A DNA stretch of 64,000 nucleotides from Oceanospirillaceae bacterium (GTDB lineage Bacteria > Pseudomonadota > Gammaproteobacteria > Pseudomonadales > Balneatricaceae): the NCBI GenBank assembly GCA_013373085.1, contig JABXIM010000133.1, positions 1 through 64,000 of the forward strand. The letters are read 5' to 3'. Positions within the stretch are counted from its first letter, which is position 1, and each line of letters starts with the position of its first letter. Made by a program: the position numbers and the translations under genes. The notes beneath the pieces are model-generated. The model saw only the letters and a program-made list of their open reading frames with translations. It ran no database searches and was not told the DNA's origin. Shown here piece after piece: positions 41,982 to 50,221 of the stretch.

Positions 41982-42175
41982 ATGCAAATAGGTTCCCGAC
42001 CTATTTTCATGTCGCACCCCGGAAACGGGCGCAGGTGCGCGGACATGCTGGTTTCAAAGTTCATGGATGAACTGAATGCAAAAAACGCAGGAGCAGTTTT
42101 TTGCCTGGCGCTCGCATTGGCCTGCGGCCAATGATGAAGCATCCCTGCTTCATGTATTAACCCGCAGGGTTAATA
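41982..42175 (+). repeat. Multi-hairpin intergenic element, copy 3
   Basis: Hairpins in order: AAATAGGT-TCCCG-ACCTATTT (41986-42006, extended by flanking CATG/CATG); AGTTCAT-GG-ATGAACT (42058-42073); CATTGGCC-TGC-GGCCAATG (42115-42133); ATGAAGCA-TCCC-TGCTTCAT (42134-42153); and TATTAACCC-GCA-GGGTTAATA (42155-42175). All five stems are perfect and each is 7-9 bp. The element fills the gap between a divergent methyltransferase gene and an AraC-type gene, unlike copies 1 and 2, which follow gene ends. Confidence 0.8.
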
Positions 42176-42223
42176 ATCCCGAATGCAGGGGTGTAGTATC
42201 GAATGAAGTCTGGAGGGAGCACC

Positions 42224-43261
42224 ATGACCGATCGACCGGATACCTTGTCACGTCGTCCGGAAAGGGCCGACGATGCAGGGGCTGAAGCGATGGACGTGCT
42301 GTCGGACGTACTGCATTCGGTACGGCTGACGGGTTCGATGCTATTTGTCGTCGATGCATCCTCACCCTGGATAAGCCAGGCGCCCGCCGCCGACCTCTTC
42401 AGCAGTACGGTACTGCCGGGCAGCCGCCATATAATCTCTTACCACATCGTCACCCAGGGGCATTGCGATGCGGGACTCGCCGACGGCCCACGACACCGGC
42501 TCGGTGCCGGCGACATTCTGGTGATACCCCACGGAGATCCCTATTTCCTCTGCGACCTGCCCACCGGCGCACGTCCCGCCTGCGACAGTGACGAGGCACT
42601 CGCTTTCTTTCGCGAAATGGCCGCGGGCAAGCTGCCGACGGTGATCCCCGTCGGTGGTGACGGCGAGCCGCAAACGCGCTTTATCTGCGGATTTCTCGGC
42701 TGCGACAGCCAGCCGTTTAACCCGGTGCTGGCGGCGCTCCCGTCTGCGTTGATCTTGCGCCGAAGCGATTTCACCGACAGCCGAATGGATGCGCTGATCG
42801 ACTTTGCCCTCGGCGAACTGCGCAATCCGGGTTCGGGCAGCCGCAATGTACTGTTGCGCCTGAGCGAACTGATGTTCGCCACCAGTCTGCGTCACTACCT
42901 GCAGTCACGACCGGAGGCCCAGAGCGGTTGGCTGGCCGGCCTGTCCGACCCGCTCGTCGCGCGCGCCCTGACACTGTTGCACGCGCACCCTGAAAAGGCC
43001 TGGACACTGGAATCGTTGTGCAGCCTGGCCGGCACCTCCCGCACCGTCCTGACAGAACGCTTCGGACAACTGATCGGCCAGCCACCCATGCGCTATCTGA
43101 ACGCCTGGCGCATGCAAAAGGCGGCAGGCCTGCTGGCAGAGGGCACACTCAAGGTAGCGGCAGTGGCGGCCGCTGTGGGCTACGATTCGGAAGCGGCATT
43201 CAGCCGAGCGTTCCGAAAATTTGCCGGCCGGCCGCCGGCACGGTGGCGCCAGGGGGAGTGA
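42224..43261 (+). CDS. AraC-family transcriptional regulator (cupin_6 type)
   Basis: 345 residues. An N-terminal cupin_6-type sensor domain (VLHSVRLTGSMLFVVDASSP, then an AGDILVIPHGDPYFLCD strand) covers residues 20-220. The C-terminal AraC domain holds the two helix-turn-helix units, with SLCSLAGTSRTVLTERFGQL and AVGYDSEAAFSRAFRKFAGR. The ATG at 42224 is set by GGAGGGAGCACC just upstream. It lies next to the divergent methyltransferase gene and upstream of a GNAT gene 60 bases away on the same strand; either may be a target. It has the same overall design as the regulator at 985. Confidence 0.88.
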   Translation: MTDRPDTLSRRPERADDAGAEAMDVLSDVLHSVRLTGSMLFVVDASSPWISQAPAADLFSSTVLPGSRHIISYHIVTQGHCDAGLADGPRHRLGAGDILVIPHGDPYFLCDLPTGARPACDSDEALAFFREMAAGKLPTVIPVGGDGEPQTRFICGFLGCDSQPFNPVLAALPSALILRRSDFTDSRMDALIDFALGELRNPGSGSRNVLLRLSELMFATSLRHYLQSRPEAQSGWLAGLSDPLVARALTLLHAHPEKAWTLESLCSLAGTSRTVLTERFGQLIGQPPMRYLNAWRMQKAAGLLAEGTLKVAAVAAAVGYDSEAAFSRAFRKFAGRPPARWRQGE

Positions 43262-43321
43262 GTCACGCGATCTCGCCGAGGCCTCATCGCCCGGATCATG
43301 AACATTGCAGGAGTCTTCGTC

Positions 43322-43903
43322 ATGCAGGCCTCGCACCCAGCCCCGGTCTTTCGTCCGGCCCGCAAATCCGATTGCGCCGATATCGCCACACTCTACGCCA
43401 TCTCGTCCGACGGTGTCGCCAACTATGTGTGGACGAAACTCGCCGCGGACGGCGAGGACATCCTGGATGTCGGCCGGCGCCGCTACGAGAACGCACAGTC
43501 GCTCTTCAGCTACCGCAGCTGCACCCTAGTCGAGCTGGACGGGCGCGTGGTCGGCATGCTGGTCGCCTTCCCTATGCATGTCGACCCGGCAGCGACCGAA
43601 ACCGATCCGGTCCTGGCGCCCTACAGCAAACTGGAAGCAGACAACAGCTATTACATTTGCGGCATGGCACTGTTTCCCGAATACCGCGGGCGCGGCATCG
43701 GCACCGAACTGCTGGACCTCGCCGAGCGACAGGCGCGCGCCCAGGGGCTCGACAAGACCAGCCTGATCGTATTCGAACAGAACGAAGGGGCTTACCGGCT
43801 GTATCAACGCAGCGGCTATCGGGAAGTGGACCGCGCAGCGGTGGTCCCCCATCCGCTGATCCACTACAGCGGCGACGCCGTCCTGATGGTGAAAACGTTG
43901 TAA
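43322..43903 (+). CDS. GNAT-family N-acetyltransferase
   Basis: 193 residues. FRPARKSDCADIATLYAISS at the N-terminus and the acetyl-CoA-binding MALFPEYRGRGIGTELLDLA (RGRGIG loop) place it in the GNAT superfamily; VFEQNEGAYRLYQRSGYREV is the usual C-terminal motif. ATG 43322 is preferred because AGGAGT sits 7 bases before it; an in-frame ATG at 43298 would add eight residues. It follows the AraC regulator by 60 bases on the same strand and may share its transcript. The substrate is unknown. Confidence 0.85.
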   Translation: MQASHPAPVFRPARKSDCADIATLYAISSDGVANYVWTKLAADGEDILDVGRRRYENAQSLFSYRSCTLVELDGRVVGMLVAFPMHVDPAATETDPVLAPYSKLEADNSYYICGMALFPEYRGRGIGTELLDLAERQARAQGLDKTSLIVFEQNEGAYRLYQRSGYREVDRAAVVPHPLIHYSGDAVLMVKTL

Positions 43904-43995
43904 TGACGAGGACCGGAACGGTGCCCCGAGCAGCCAGGGGCACGACTACTCGGGCCCGTCCCGCTTGTGACGGTGCGGCCGGAAAACGTTATCGG

Positions 43996-44149
43996 GCACC
44001 TCGAAAAACCGTAACGAGCGGCTTAGAGGCAAGGCGCACGGTGCGCAGGAACCGCAGTGTATGGTTTATACATGAGGATTCCGACCGGGCTGGCGCACCA
44101 GCACCGCGCAACGCCGCCTATGAGTCGCGCAGCAGGTCTTTCGAGGTGC
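43996..44149. mobile_element. 154-bp MITE-like element with terminal inverted repeats
   Basis: The left end GCACCTCGAAAAACC (43996-44010) and right end GGTCTTTCGAGGTGC (44135-44149) are inverted repeats matching at 14 of 15 positions. The interior (AGCGGCTTAGAGGC, GGCGCACGGTGCGC, TATACATGAGGATTCCGA) has no coding frame. Size and ends are those of a non-autonomous miniature element or a large REP-type repeat. It sits in the gap after the GNAT gene, with its right end one base from the stop codon of the convergent exported-protein gene. Target-site duplication is not evident. Confidence 0.65.
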
Positions 44150-44150
44150 A

Positions 44151-44678
44151 CTATTCTTCGTCGCCGATCCGCACCATGATGTGCGCGTAGGGCGTGTCTT
44201 TCCACATCACATACACCGGATCCTTGGGATCGGTCGAGAGCCCTTCCAGCAGCGCGCGATCGGGCAGGATGATCATCAGATGCGGGCCTTCCTTTACCCA
44301 GTCTTCCGCCGTCTGGTCTGTGGCATAGGGGTCGCTGTTGCTGACCCCGGGTGCAGTGCCCTCACCCGCCAGCATATACGACACACCGAGCTTGCCGGGG
44401 GCATACTCCTGCTTTGCCATCAGCGCACCGATCATCGCCTCCCACTCGGCGTCGTTACACATGGGCCCCGTCGTCGGCATCTGCGGATGACAGGTATAGC
44501 CGTTGCTGCCTTCCTGCAGCACCGTGCCATCGAGCGCCACGATGGTGGCGTCGGCGGCAAGGGACGCGGGCGCCGCGCTTTTCGCGTTGGCAATCGTATC
44601 TTCAGGGGTCTCCGCCAGAGCGAAGCCGGACATAAGTACACCCAAGGTGGCGCAGGTCAGCACATATCTGCTATTCAT
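44151..44678 (-). CDS. Uncharacterised exported protein
   Basis: 175 residues with a signal peptide (residues 1-22, MNSRYVLTCATLGVLMSGFA then LA). I do not recognise a characterised family. The mature protein has two Cys (GYTCHPQMP and MCNDAEWEAM), which could form a disulfide. It also has a Gly/Ala-rich SYMLAGEGTAPGVSNSDPYA segment, GPHLMIILPDRALLEGLSTD, and a C-terminal YVMWKDTPYAHIMVRIG. It is probably a small periplasmic single-domain protein. The stop codon abuts the MITE-like element. It is divergent from the membrane-fusion genes of the giant-protein locus; a link to that system is possible but unsupported. Confidence 0.7.
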   Translation of the reverse strand: MNSRYVLTCATLGVLMSGFALAETPEDTIANAKSAAPASLAADATIVALDGTVLQEGSNGYTCHPQMPTTGPMCNDAEWEAMIGALMAKQEYAPGKLGVSYMLAGEGTAPGVSNSDPYATDQTAEDWVKEGPHLMIILPDRALLEGLSTDPKDPVYVMWKDTPYAHIMVRIGDEE

Positions 44679-44820
44679 CGTCGTCTCTCGTTCGTGTTAT
44701 CGGGAATGAGCGCTACGACTGCTCGTCAAGAGTATAGGCCGCTTCTTCGGGACGCTGTCGCGGCACGGCGACCTGCCCAGCCCGATATCAACCCGGAGTG
44801 TTTGCCGGCCAGCTGAATAG

Positions 44821-44848
44821 TTGCGCAACGGACCTTCTCCCCTACACT
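44821..44848 (+). promoter_or_regulatory. Possible sigma-70 promoter of the export locus
   Basis: TTGCGC at 44821 and TACACT at 44843 are 16 bases apart, about 30-35 bases before the first membrane-fusion gene's ATG. The -35 is imperfect (TTGaca consensus), so this is only a candidate. Confidence 0.25.
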
Positions 44849-44878
44849 GAGACTATTCGAATTGCAGGGAGCGCAACC

Positions 44879-45664
44879 ATGGGGCGAAAGGCTGGCCTGA
44901 TTCTTGTGGCGTGGTGCATCGCATCGATTGCCGCAGAGCCCGTACAGGCCGGGGATGACCGTCTTCATACAAACCCGTCAGCGACTTCCGCCTCCCTTGC
45001 CGAGCACCAGGCCCGGGGCGTTCTGCGTGCCCGGGACAAGGCCATTCTGTCCAGCGAACTGGCGGGCCGGATCCTGGCCATGCCTTACGCCGACGGTCAG
45101 CCTTTCGACAAGGGGGAGGTACTGGTCAGCTTCGACTGCAGCGCCTACCGGGCGCGGCTGAAAGCGTCGCAGGCATCGCTCAGGGTCGCGCAGGAAGAGC
45201 TCCGCCACACCCGGCAACTGGCCTCCCTCAACTCCGTCGGGCGCTTCGAAGTGACGCTGGCCGAAGCCCGGCAGTCCCAGGCCCGGGCCGAAACCGAGGT
45301 CTATGCGGTCCAGGTCGAGCGCTGCGAAATCAGGGCACCGTTCAACGGCCGGGTGGTGCAACGTCTGGTGCAACCGCACGAGAGCGTGGCCGCCGGCGCT
45401 CCCCTGCTGGAAATCGTCGACAACGCGAGTCTCGAAGTGCATCTGCTGGTCCCGTCGAGCTGGCTGGGCTGGCTCAGCCCCGGACAGTCGTTCCGCTTCG
45501 TTCCGGACGAGACCCGCCGCCCGCTGCAGGCCCGGGTCGAGCGCCTCGGTGCCGCCATCGACGAGGGCAGCCAGACACTGCTGCTGATCGGCACTCTGCC
45601 AGGAGACGCGTCCGGCCTGCTGGCCGGCATGAGCGGCAGCGCCGAGTTCGGGGATACGCCATGA
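44879..45664 (+). CDS. Periplasmic adaptor (HlyD/RND-type membrane-fusion protein)
   Basis: 261 residues. A signal peptide (MGRKAGLILVAWCIASIAAE, cleavage near PVQA) precedes a biotinyl-lipoyl-like domain: VLRARDKAILSSELAGRILA and YADGQPFDKGEVLVSFDCSA. An alpha-helical hairpin (residues about 95-145) follows. The second lipoyl half is CEIRAPFNGRVVQRLVQPHE, and the beta-barrel ends in SLEVHLLVPSSWLGWL. It resembles RND/ABC efflux adaptors but is short. The ATG at 44879 is preceded by AGGGAGCGC. Its stop overlaps the next start (ATGA), so it is translationally coupled to the GAF-HlyD gene. I infer it is one of three adaptors in the export system for the giant protein. Confidence 0.85.
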   Translation: MGRKAGLILVAWCIASIAAEPVQAGDDRLHTNPSATSASLAEHQARGVLRARDKAILSSELAGRILAMPYADGQPFDKGEVLVSFDCSAYRARLKASQASLRVAQEELRHTRQLASLNSVGRFEVTLAEARQSQARAETEVYAVQVERCEIRAPFNGRVVQRLVQPHESVAAGAPLLEIVDNASLEVHLLVPSSWLGWLSPGQSFRFVPDETRRPLQARVERLGAAIDEGSQTLLLIGTLPGDASGLLAGMSGSAEFGDTP

Positions 45665-46980
45665 CGGTACAGGTGCCGGGACCGGCCGAGCGCCTGTTTG
45701 CCCAGATTCTGTCACTGCAAAGCCGGGCCCGCGCGGCCAAGGATGCCGACAGCCTGGCCTATGCGCTGGTCAACGATGCCCAGCCACTGTTCGGTTACCG
45801 TCACGCCGCACTGGTGATCGCCGGTCGTGTCCGGGCCGTCACCGGGATCAGCCAGGTCGAACCGCATGCCCCCTTCGTCGCCTTCGTCGAAAATGCCGTG
45901 CGCCAGTGGCTGGCGTGCGAACCGGCGAAGGCCTCAGGGCGAGTCGATCCCGAAGCGCTGGACCCGGACATCCGCGCCGACTGGCAGGACCTTTCTGCGG
46001 CGGAAGTCTTCTGGCTGCCGTTCCTCGACCGTCGGCAGTTGCCGATCGGCGGACTCTGGATCGCGCGCGACCAGCCCTGGACAGAGCCCGAGCGGGCGCT
46101 GCTCAACGAACTCGGAGACTGCTACAGCCACGCCTGGCAGGCGCTGCAGCCCCGCCGCGGCTGGCGCCTCCGTGACCGGCGCTGGACGCTGCCGGCGCTG
46201 GCCGCCCTCGCCTTGCTGTTGCTTCTGGTGCCTGTGCGCCAGTCGGTACTGGCGCCCGCTGAAGTGATACCGCTGAACGGCCAGGTGGTCACCGCGCCGC
46301 TGGATGGCGTGATCGCCGGATTCGAGGTCAAACCGAACCAGTCCGTGAGACGCGGCGATACGCTGCTGCGTTTCGACTCCACCAGCCTCCAAGCCCGTGC
46401 GGCCGTCGCCGAACGCAGCCTGGACGTGGCCCAGGCCGAACTGCGCAGCAATACCCAGCGCGCCTTTTCCGATGTCGAAGCCAAATCGAGGCTGGATCTG
46501 CTCGCGGCCCGGGTGGAACAGAAACGCGCCGAGCGGGACTATGCCCTTGAGCTGCTCGCCCGGTCTGAGCTGCGCGCCGATCGCGACGGCATCGCCGTGT
46601 TCGCCGATGCCGACCGCCTGACCGGAAAGCCGGTGCAGACCGGCGAACGACTGCTGGAAATAGCGGCGCCGGACCAGGCCCAGTTGCGTATCGACCTGGC
46701 GGTGGGCGATGCGATCGAACTGGCGCCCGGCACCGAGATCGCGCTGTTCCTGGACAGCGATCCGCTAACCCGCCACGGCGCCAGACTCGAGCGCCTGGCC
46801 TACGAGGCCGAACGCACTCCGGCCGGGCAACTTGCGTACCGGCTCGACGCCAGCTTCGCCGCCGCCCCGCCCCGCATCGGTCTGCGCGGTACCGCCAAGC
46901 TCTATGGCGAACGCGTGCCCCTTGCCCTCTATCTGCTGCGGCGGCCGCTGTCCGCGCTGCGTCAGGGACTGGGCATCTAG
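45661..46980 (+). CDS. GAF-like domain fused to a membrane-anchored HlyD-type adaptor
   Basis: 439 residues. Residues 1-165 look like a cytoplasmic GAF-like sensor domain (DADSLAYALVNDAQPLFGYR, then HAALVIAGRVRAVTGISQVE and FWLPFLDRRQLPIGGLWIAR). A transmembrane helix spans about 176-192. The periplasmic part contains the first lipoyl half (VVTAPLDGVIAGFEVKPNQS), an alpha-hairpin with SLDVAQAELRSNTQRAF, the second lipoyl half (SELRADRDGIAVFADADRLT) and a beta-barrel. A GAF head on an adaptor is unusual and suggests export gated by a cytoplasmic signal. It overlaps the upstream gene by 4 bases and is followed directly by the M50 gene. Confidence 0.8.
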   Translation: MTVQVPGPAERLFAQILSLQSRARAAKDADSLAYALVNDAQPLFGYRHAALVIAGRVRAVTGISQVEPHAPFVAFVENAVRQWLACEPAKASGRVDPEALDPDIRADWQDLSAAEVFWLPFLDRRQLPIGGLWIARDQPWTEPERALLNELGDCYSHAWQALQPRRGWRLRDRRWTLPALAALALLLLLVPVRQSVLAPAEVIPLNGQVVTAPLDGVIAGFEVKPNQSVRRGDTLLRFDSTSLQARAAVAERSLDVAQAELRSNTQRAFSDVEAKSRLDLLAARVEQKRAERDYALELLARSELRADRDGIAVFADADRLTGKPVQTGERLLEIAAPDQAQLRIDLAVGDAIELAPGTEIALFLDSDPLTRHGARLERLAYEAERTPAGQLAYRLDASFAAAPPRIGLRGTAKLYGERVPLALYLLRRPLSALRQGLGI

Positions 46981-49077
46981 ATGCGGCTACCGGCACTGCG
47001 TTCCGACCTGCAGCTGTCACCGAGCGCCGCGGCACTGGACGGATCGCCGCAATGGACGCTCGCCGACCCGATACGGGGCCGCTACTTCAAGCTGGGTGAC
47101 ACCGCGCTGAGGCTGCTCCGGCACTGGGCCCTGGGGGATGCGCAGCGCGTGCTGGCCGCCGCAAACGCGGAGCCCGGCGCCACGGTCGGCGAAACGGAAC
47201 TCGCCCGGCTGCTGCAGTTTCTCCGCGATCACGACCTGATCGGCGCGGCCGACAGCGAACAACGCGCCAGTTATGGCATCAAGGCGGCGGCCAGGCGCAG
47301 GAGGCTGTGGCAACGGCTGCTGCACCAGTACCTGTTCTTCCGCATACCGCTGTGGCGCCCGGATGCCTTTCTCAACCGGACCTGGCCTGGCCTTGCGCGC
47401 TATGGCCCGCGGATGCTGAAAACCGGATTGCCGGCGGTGCTGGCGCTCGGCCTGTTTCTGGCGCTTCGCGACTGGGAGCGCTTCCTCGCGACCTTCCCGT
47501 ATCTTTTCAGCCTCAGCGGCGCCCTGGCGTTCGGATCGGCGCTGCTGTTCGCCAAACTGTGCCATGAACTCGGTCACGCCTACATGGCCAAGCGTGCCGG
47601 TTGCCGGGTCCAGAGCATGGGCGTGGCTTTTGTCGTGCTGTTTCCGCTGTTCTACACCGACGTCAGCGATGCCTGGCGCGTAACCGACCGGCGCACGCGC
47701 CTGCTGATCGGCGCCGGCGGCATCCTCGCCGAACTGCTGCTCGCAGCCGTTGCCCTGCTGGCCTGGTCGCTATTGCCCGACGGTCCCTGGCGCACCGCGG
47801 CCTTCATGCTCGCCAGCGCCACCTGGCTCACCACGCTGGCGGTCAACCTCAATCCCTTTCTGCGCTTCGACGGTTACTACCTGCTCGCCGATCTCTGGCG
47901 TGTCGAAAACCTGCAGGATCGCGCCTTTGCATTGTGCCGATGGCGTTTGCGCGAGGCCCTGTTCGGTTATGGCGCACCGATGCCCGAGCCCTGGTCACCG
48001 TCGCTGTACCGGCGGCTGCTGGCCTGGGGCTATTGCGCCTGGCTGTGGCGCGCCGCGCTGTTCCTGACCATCGCGCTGCTTGTCTATCACCTGTTCTTCA
48101 AACTGCTCGGGACTGTGCTGCTGGTGGTCGAACTCGGCTGGTTCATCGGTCGACCGGTGGCGCGGGAAATGCGCGAATGGTGGCGAGGTCGAAGCCATGC
48201 ACGCCCGGTTCGACTGCTGCTTGCAGGTCTGGCACTGACGGGCGGCCTGATACTGCTGCTGGTCCCCTGGCGCAGCGATGTCGACATTCCGGCCCGGCTC
48301 GCTGCCGTGCATGCCAGCGCACTGCATGCACCGATGCCGGCACGCGTTGACAGGCTTTTTGTCGACGACGGCCAGCCGGTCAGGTCGGGCGATCCGTTGC
48401 TGCAACTCGAGTCCCCGGACCTGGATGCGCGGCAAGCGATCGTCGACAACCAGATCCGCATTCTCAGGCTGCAGCTGCGCCGCCAGGCGGCAAGGCCGGA
48501 GACGGCGGCGGACGCCGGAATTCTGGAGCCTCAACTGGCAGAGGCTCTGGCCGAATCCGACGGGCTCGCAGCCCAGCGCGCGCGACTGCTGGTTCGCGCC
48601 CCCCATGACGGCGTGGTGCGGGACCTGCTGGATGGTCTCGCGCCCGGTCGCTGGCTGGAACCGCAGTCACCGCTGTTGCGGGTGGTGGGGCAGCAGCTTC
48701 GCCTTCGCGGCTACCTGCCCGAACAGGCACTGTGGCGTGTCGAAGCCGGCGCCCCGGGCCTTTTCATCGCCGACGATCCCCTGCTGCCGGCGCTCGCGGT
48801 ACGCCTCGAGGAGATCAGCACCACCGGCGTCGCTTACCTGGACATCGAGTCGCTGGCATCGGACCGCGCCGGCCCGATGGCGGTCCGGCGCGACGAACAG
48901 GGCCGGGCCAAACCGCTGCAGGCGCAATATGCGGTCAACCTGGTGCTACTGGAAGATATCCCCGTGCCTGCACAGACACGACGGGGACTGGTGGTTGTCC
49001 AGGGTCGCGAAGAGTCGATCATCGGTGGACTGGTTCGCCGCCTGGCCGCACTGGGTATCCGCGAAAGCGGATTTTGA
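46981..49077 (+). CDS. PqqD-like / M50 site-2 protease / HlyD-type fusion protein
   Basis: 698 residues. Residues about 1-85 resemble a PqqD-like peptide-binding domain (WTLADPIRGRYFKLGDTALR). A polytopic M50 region follows, with the zinc motif HELGH (195-199) in LCHELGHAYMAKRAGCRVQS and the third ligand Asp297 in NLNPFLRFDGYYLLADLW. After further helices (to about 425), a periplasmic lipoyl/HlyD domain begins (ALHAPMPARVDRLFVDDGQP), with a helical hairpin and the second half LLVRAPHDGVVRDLLDGLAP. Fusions of this type are annotated as putative peptide zinc metalloproteases. The start abuts the upstream stop. I infer that it binds and may process the giant exported protein. Confidence 0.85.
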   Translation: MRLPALRSDLQLSPSAAALDGSPQWTLADPIRGRYFKLGDTALRLLRHWALGDAQRVLAAANAEPGATVGETELARLLQFLRDHDLIGAADSEQRASYGIKAAARRRRLWQRLLHQYLFFRIPLWRPDAFLNRTWPGLARYGPRMLKTGLPAVLALGLFLALRDWERFLATFPYLFSLSGALAFGSALLFAKLCHELGHAYMAKRAGCRVQSMGVAFVVLFPLFYTDVSDAWRVTDRRTRLLIGAGGILAELLLAAVALLAWSLLPDGPWRTAAFMLASATWLTTLAVNLNPFLRFDGYYLLADLWRVENLQDRAFALCRWRLREALFGYGAPMPEPWSPSLYRRLLAWGYCAWLWRAALFLTIALLVYHLFFKLLGTVLLVVELGWFIGRPVAREMREWWRGRSHARPVRLLLAGLALTGGLILLLVPWRSDVDIPARLAAVHASALHAPMPARVDRLFVDDGQPVRSGDPLLQLESPDLDARQAIVDNQIRILRLQLRRQAARPETAADAGILEPQLAEALAESDGLAAQRARLLVRAPHDGVVRDLLDGLAPGRWLEPQSPLLRVVGQQLRLRGYLPEQALWRVEAGAPGLFIADDPLLPALAVRLEEISTTGVAYLDIESLASDRAGPMAVRRDEQGRAKPLQAQYAVNLVLLEDIPVPAQTRRGLVVVQGREESIIGGLVRRLAALGIRESGF

Positions 49078-49194
49078 GTGGGTGCAGCGGCGCGGACCTG
49101 TTGCCCGAAGTGATGCTCAGCAGCCCCGGCAGGTTGGACGCAAGTGGACTCGAGATCAGCCAGTCGAAACGTCTTCAAACGTTCGTTGGTGCGT

Positions 49195-49222
49195 TTGACA
49201 ACCACCGGCCATGGGCTAGGCT
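49195..49222 (+). promoter_or_regulatory. Candidate sigma-70 promoter before the GNAT / collar-protein genes
   Basis: TTGACA (49195-49200) is a perfect -35 and TAGGCT (49217-49222) a fair -10 with a 16-base spacer, 66 bases upstream of the GTG start of the GNAT gene. It would allow expression of the downstream half of the locus independent of the adaptors. Confidence 0.45.
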
Positions 49223-49287
49223 GACTCAATGCAGTGGATGTCGTTGGCCACTCGACTCCAGCCGTATATACGCAAGGACGCTTATAG

Positions 49288-49809
49288 GTGACGCCCATCG
49301 ACTGTAATCTTCGCCCCCAGCAAGACTCCGACTATCCCTTCATCGAACGCCTCTATGCCTCCACCCGCGCTGCGGAAATGGCCTCGTGCGGCTGGCCTGC
49401 GGATGCCATTGCAGCGTTTCTCCGTCACCAGTGCCAGCTGCAGTACCTTTACTACCTCGAACACTTTCCCGATGGCGAATTCTGGATTGTCGAGCGGCAT
49501 GGCACGGCCATCGGGCGCCTGTATCTGTTCTGGGGCGAGACGACTCTGCAGCTGATTGATATCGCCCTGTTGCCCGAGTTCCGCGGCGCAGGTTTAGGCA
49601 GCGCACTGCTCGACATGCTGCTGACTCGGGCTGACGGCACGGGGCTCTCGGTGGGGCTTCACGTCGAAGTCGACAACCCGGCGCAGCACCTTTACCGCCG
49701 CCTGGGGTTCGACACCGTTGGCAACAATGGCGTGTACCTCAAGATGCACCGGCCCGCAGGCACTGCGACCGCCGATCCGCCAGCAACCATGTTATCAGCA
49801 GCCAACTGA
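49288..49809 (+). CDS. GNAT-family acetyltransferase of the export locus
   Basis: 173 residues starting at GTG with AAGGA about 9 bases upstream. NLRPQQDSDYPFIERLYAST and the motif A segment LLPEFRGAGLGSALLDMLLT (RGAGLG) are typical of GNAT proteins; HLYRRLGFDTVGNNGVYLKM is the C-terminal motif. It lies just upstream of the DUF6916-like and collar-domain genes. In my knowledge of such loci, GNAT genes accompany microcystin-dependent-protein-like (collar) genes; the acceptor may be one of those proteins, but this is inference. Confidence 0.85.
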   Translation: MTPIDCNLRPQQDSDYPFIERLYASTRAAEMASCGWPADAIAAFLRHQCQLQYLYYLEHFPDGEFWIVERHGTAIGRLYLFWGETTLQLIDIALLPEFRGAGLGSALLDMLLTRADGTGLSVGLHVEVDNPAQHLYRRLGFDTVGNNGVYLKMHRPAGTATADPPATMLSAAN

Positions 49810-49824
49810 ACGGGAGCCCTGAAC

Positions 49825-50139
49825 ATGCAGCTACTGCCGAATCATGCCTACTTCACCCGGGCCCGGGGCCAGGCTTTCATACTGCGAGCCGGGACCGATA
49901 GCGAGCTTATCGAGGCCGAACTGCAGCATGTCGAAGCCGGGGTGCCCCTGAACGAAGGCTACGAGTGTTTCTTTCTGCTGTTTCTGTTACCACCGGGCGT
50001 GGTTTTGCAGCAAGCGACTTACCGGCTGACCGGTCCCCATGGTGAGAGCCTGGAGCTGCTGCTGACACCGATCCGGCCCGATGACAGCGGCCGCAACTGT
50101 CTCGAGGCCATTGTCCATCGGGAAAAGATCCGGGCCTGA
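49825..50139 (+). CDS. DUF6916-like small protein
   Basis: 104 residues, no signal peptide. The domain has the pattern seen in DUF6916-like partners of tail-collar proteins: a conserved LELQHVEAG-like segment (LIEAELQHVEAGVPLNEGYE), FFLLFLLPPGVVLQQATYRL in the centre, and LELLLTPIRPDDSGRNCLEA with a final beta strand IVHREK. The pattern suggests a compact all-beta protein that contributes to assembly or stability of the collar protein; function is not established. ATG 49825 has GGAG 8 bases before it and lies 15 bases past the GNAT stop, so co-transcription is likely. Confidence 0.65.
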   Translation: MQLLPNHAYFTRARGQAFILRAGTDSELIEAELQHVEAGVPLNEGYECFFLLFLLPPGVVLQQATYRLTGPHGESLELLLTPIRPDDSGRNCLEAIVHREKIRA

Positions 50140-50221
50140 ACCGAACCGGTTGCCGTCACGGCATAAGCGCGGGCAGCCAACGGACGCCCGCTCAAAACAA
50201 GAGCGACAAGGAGAAATGATC

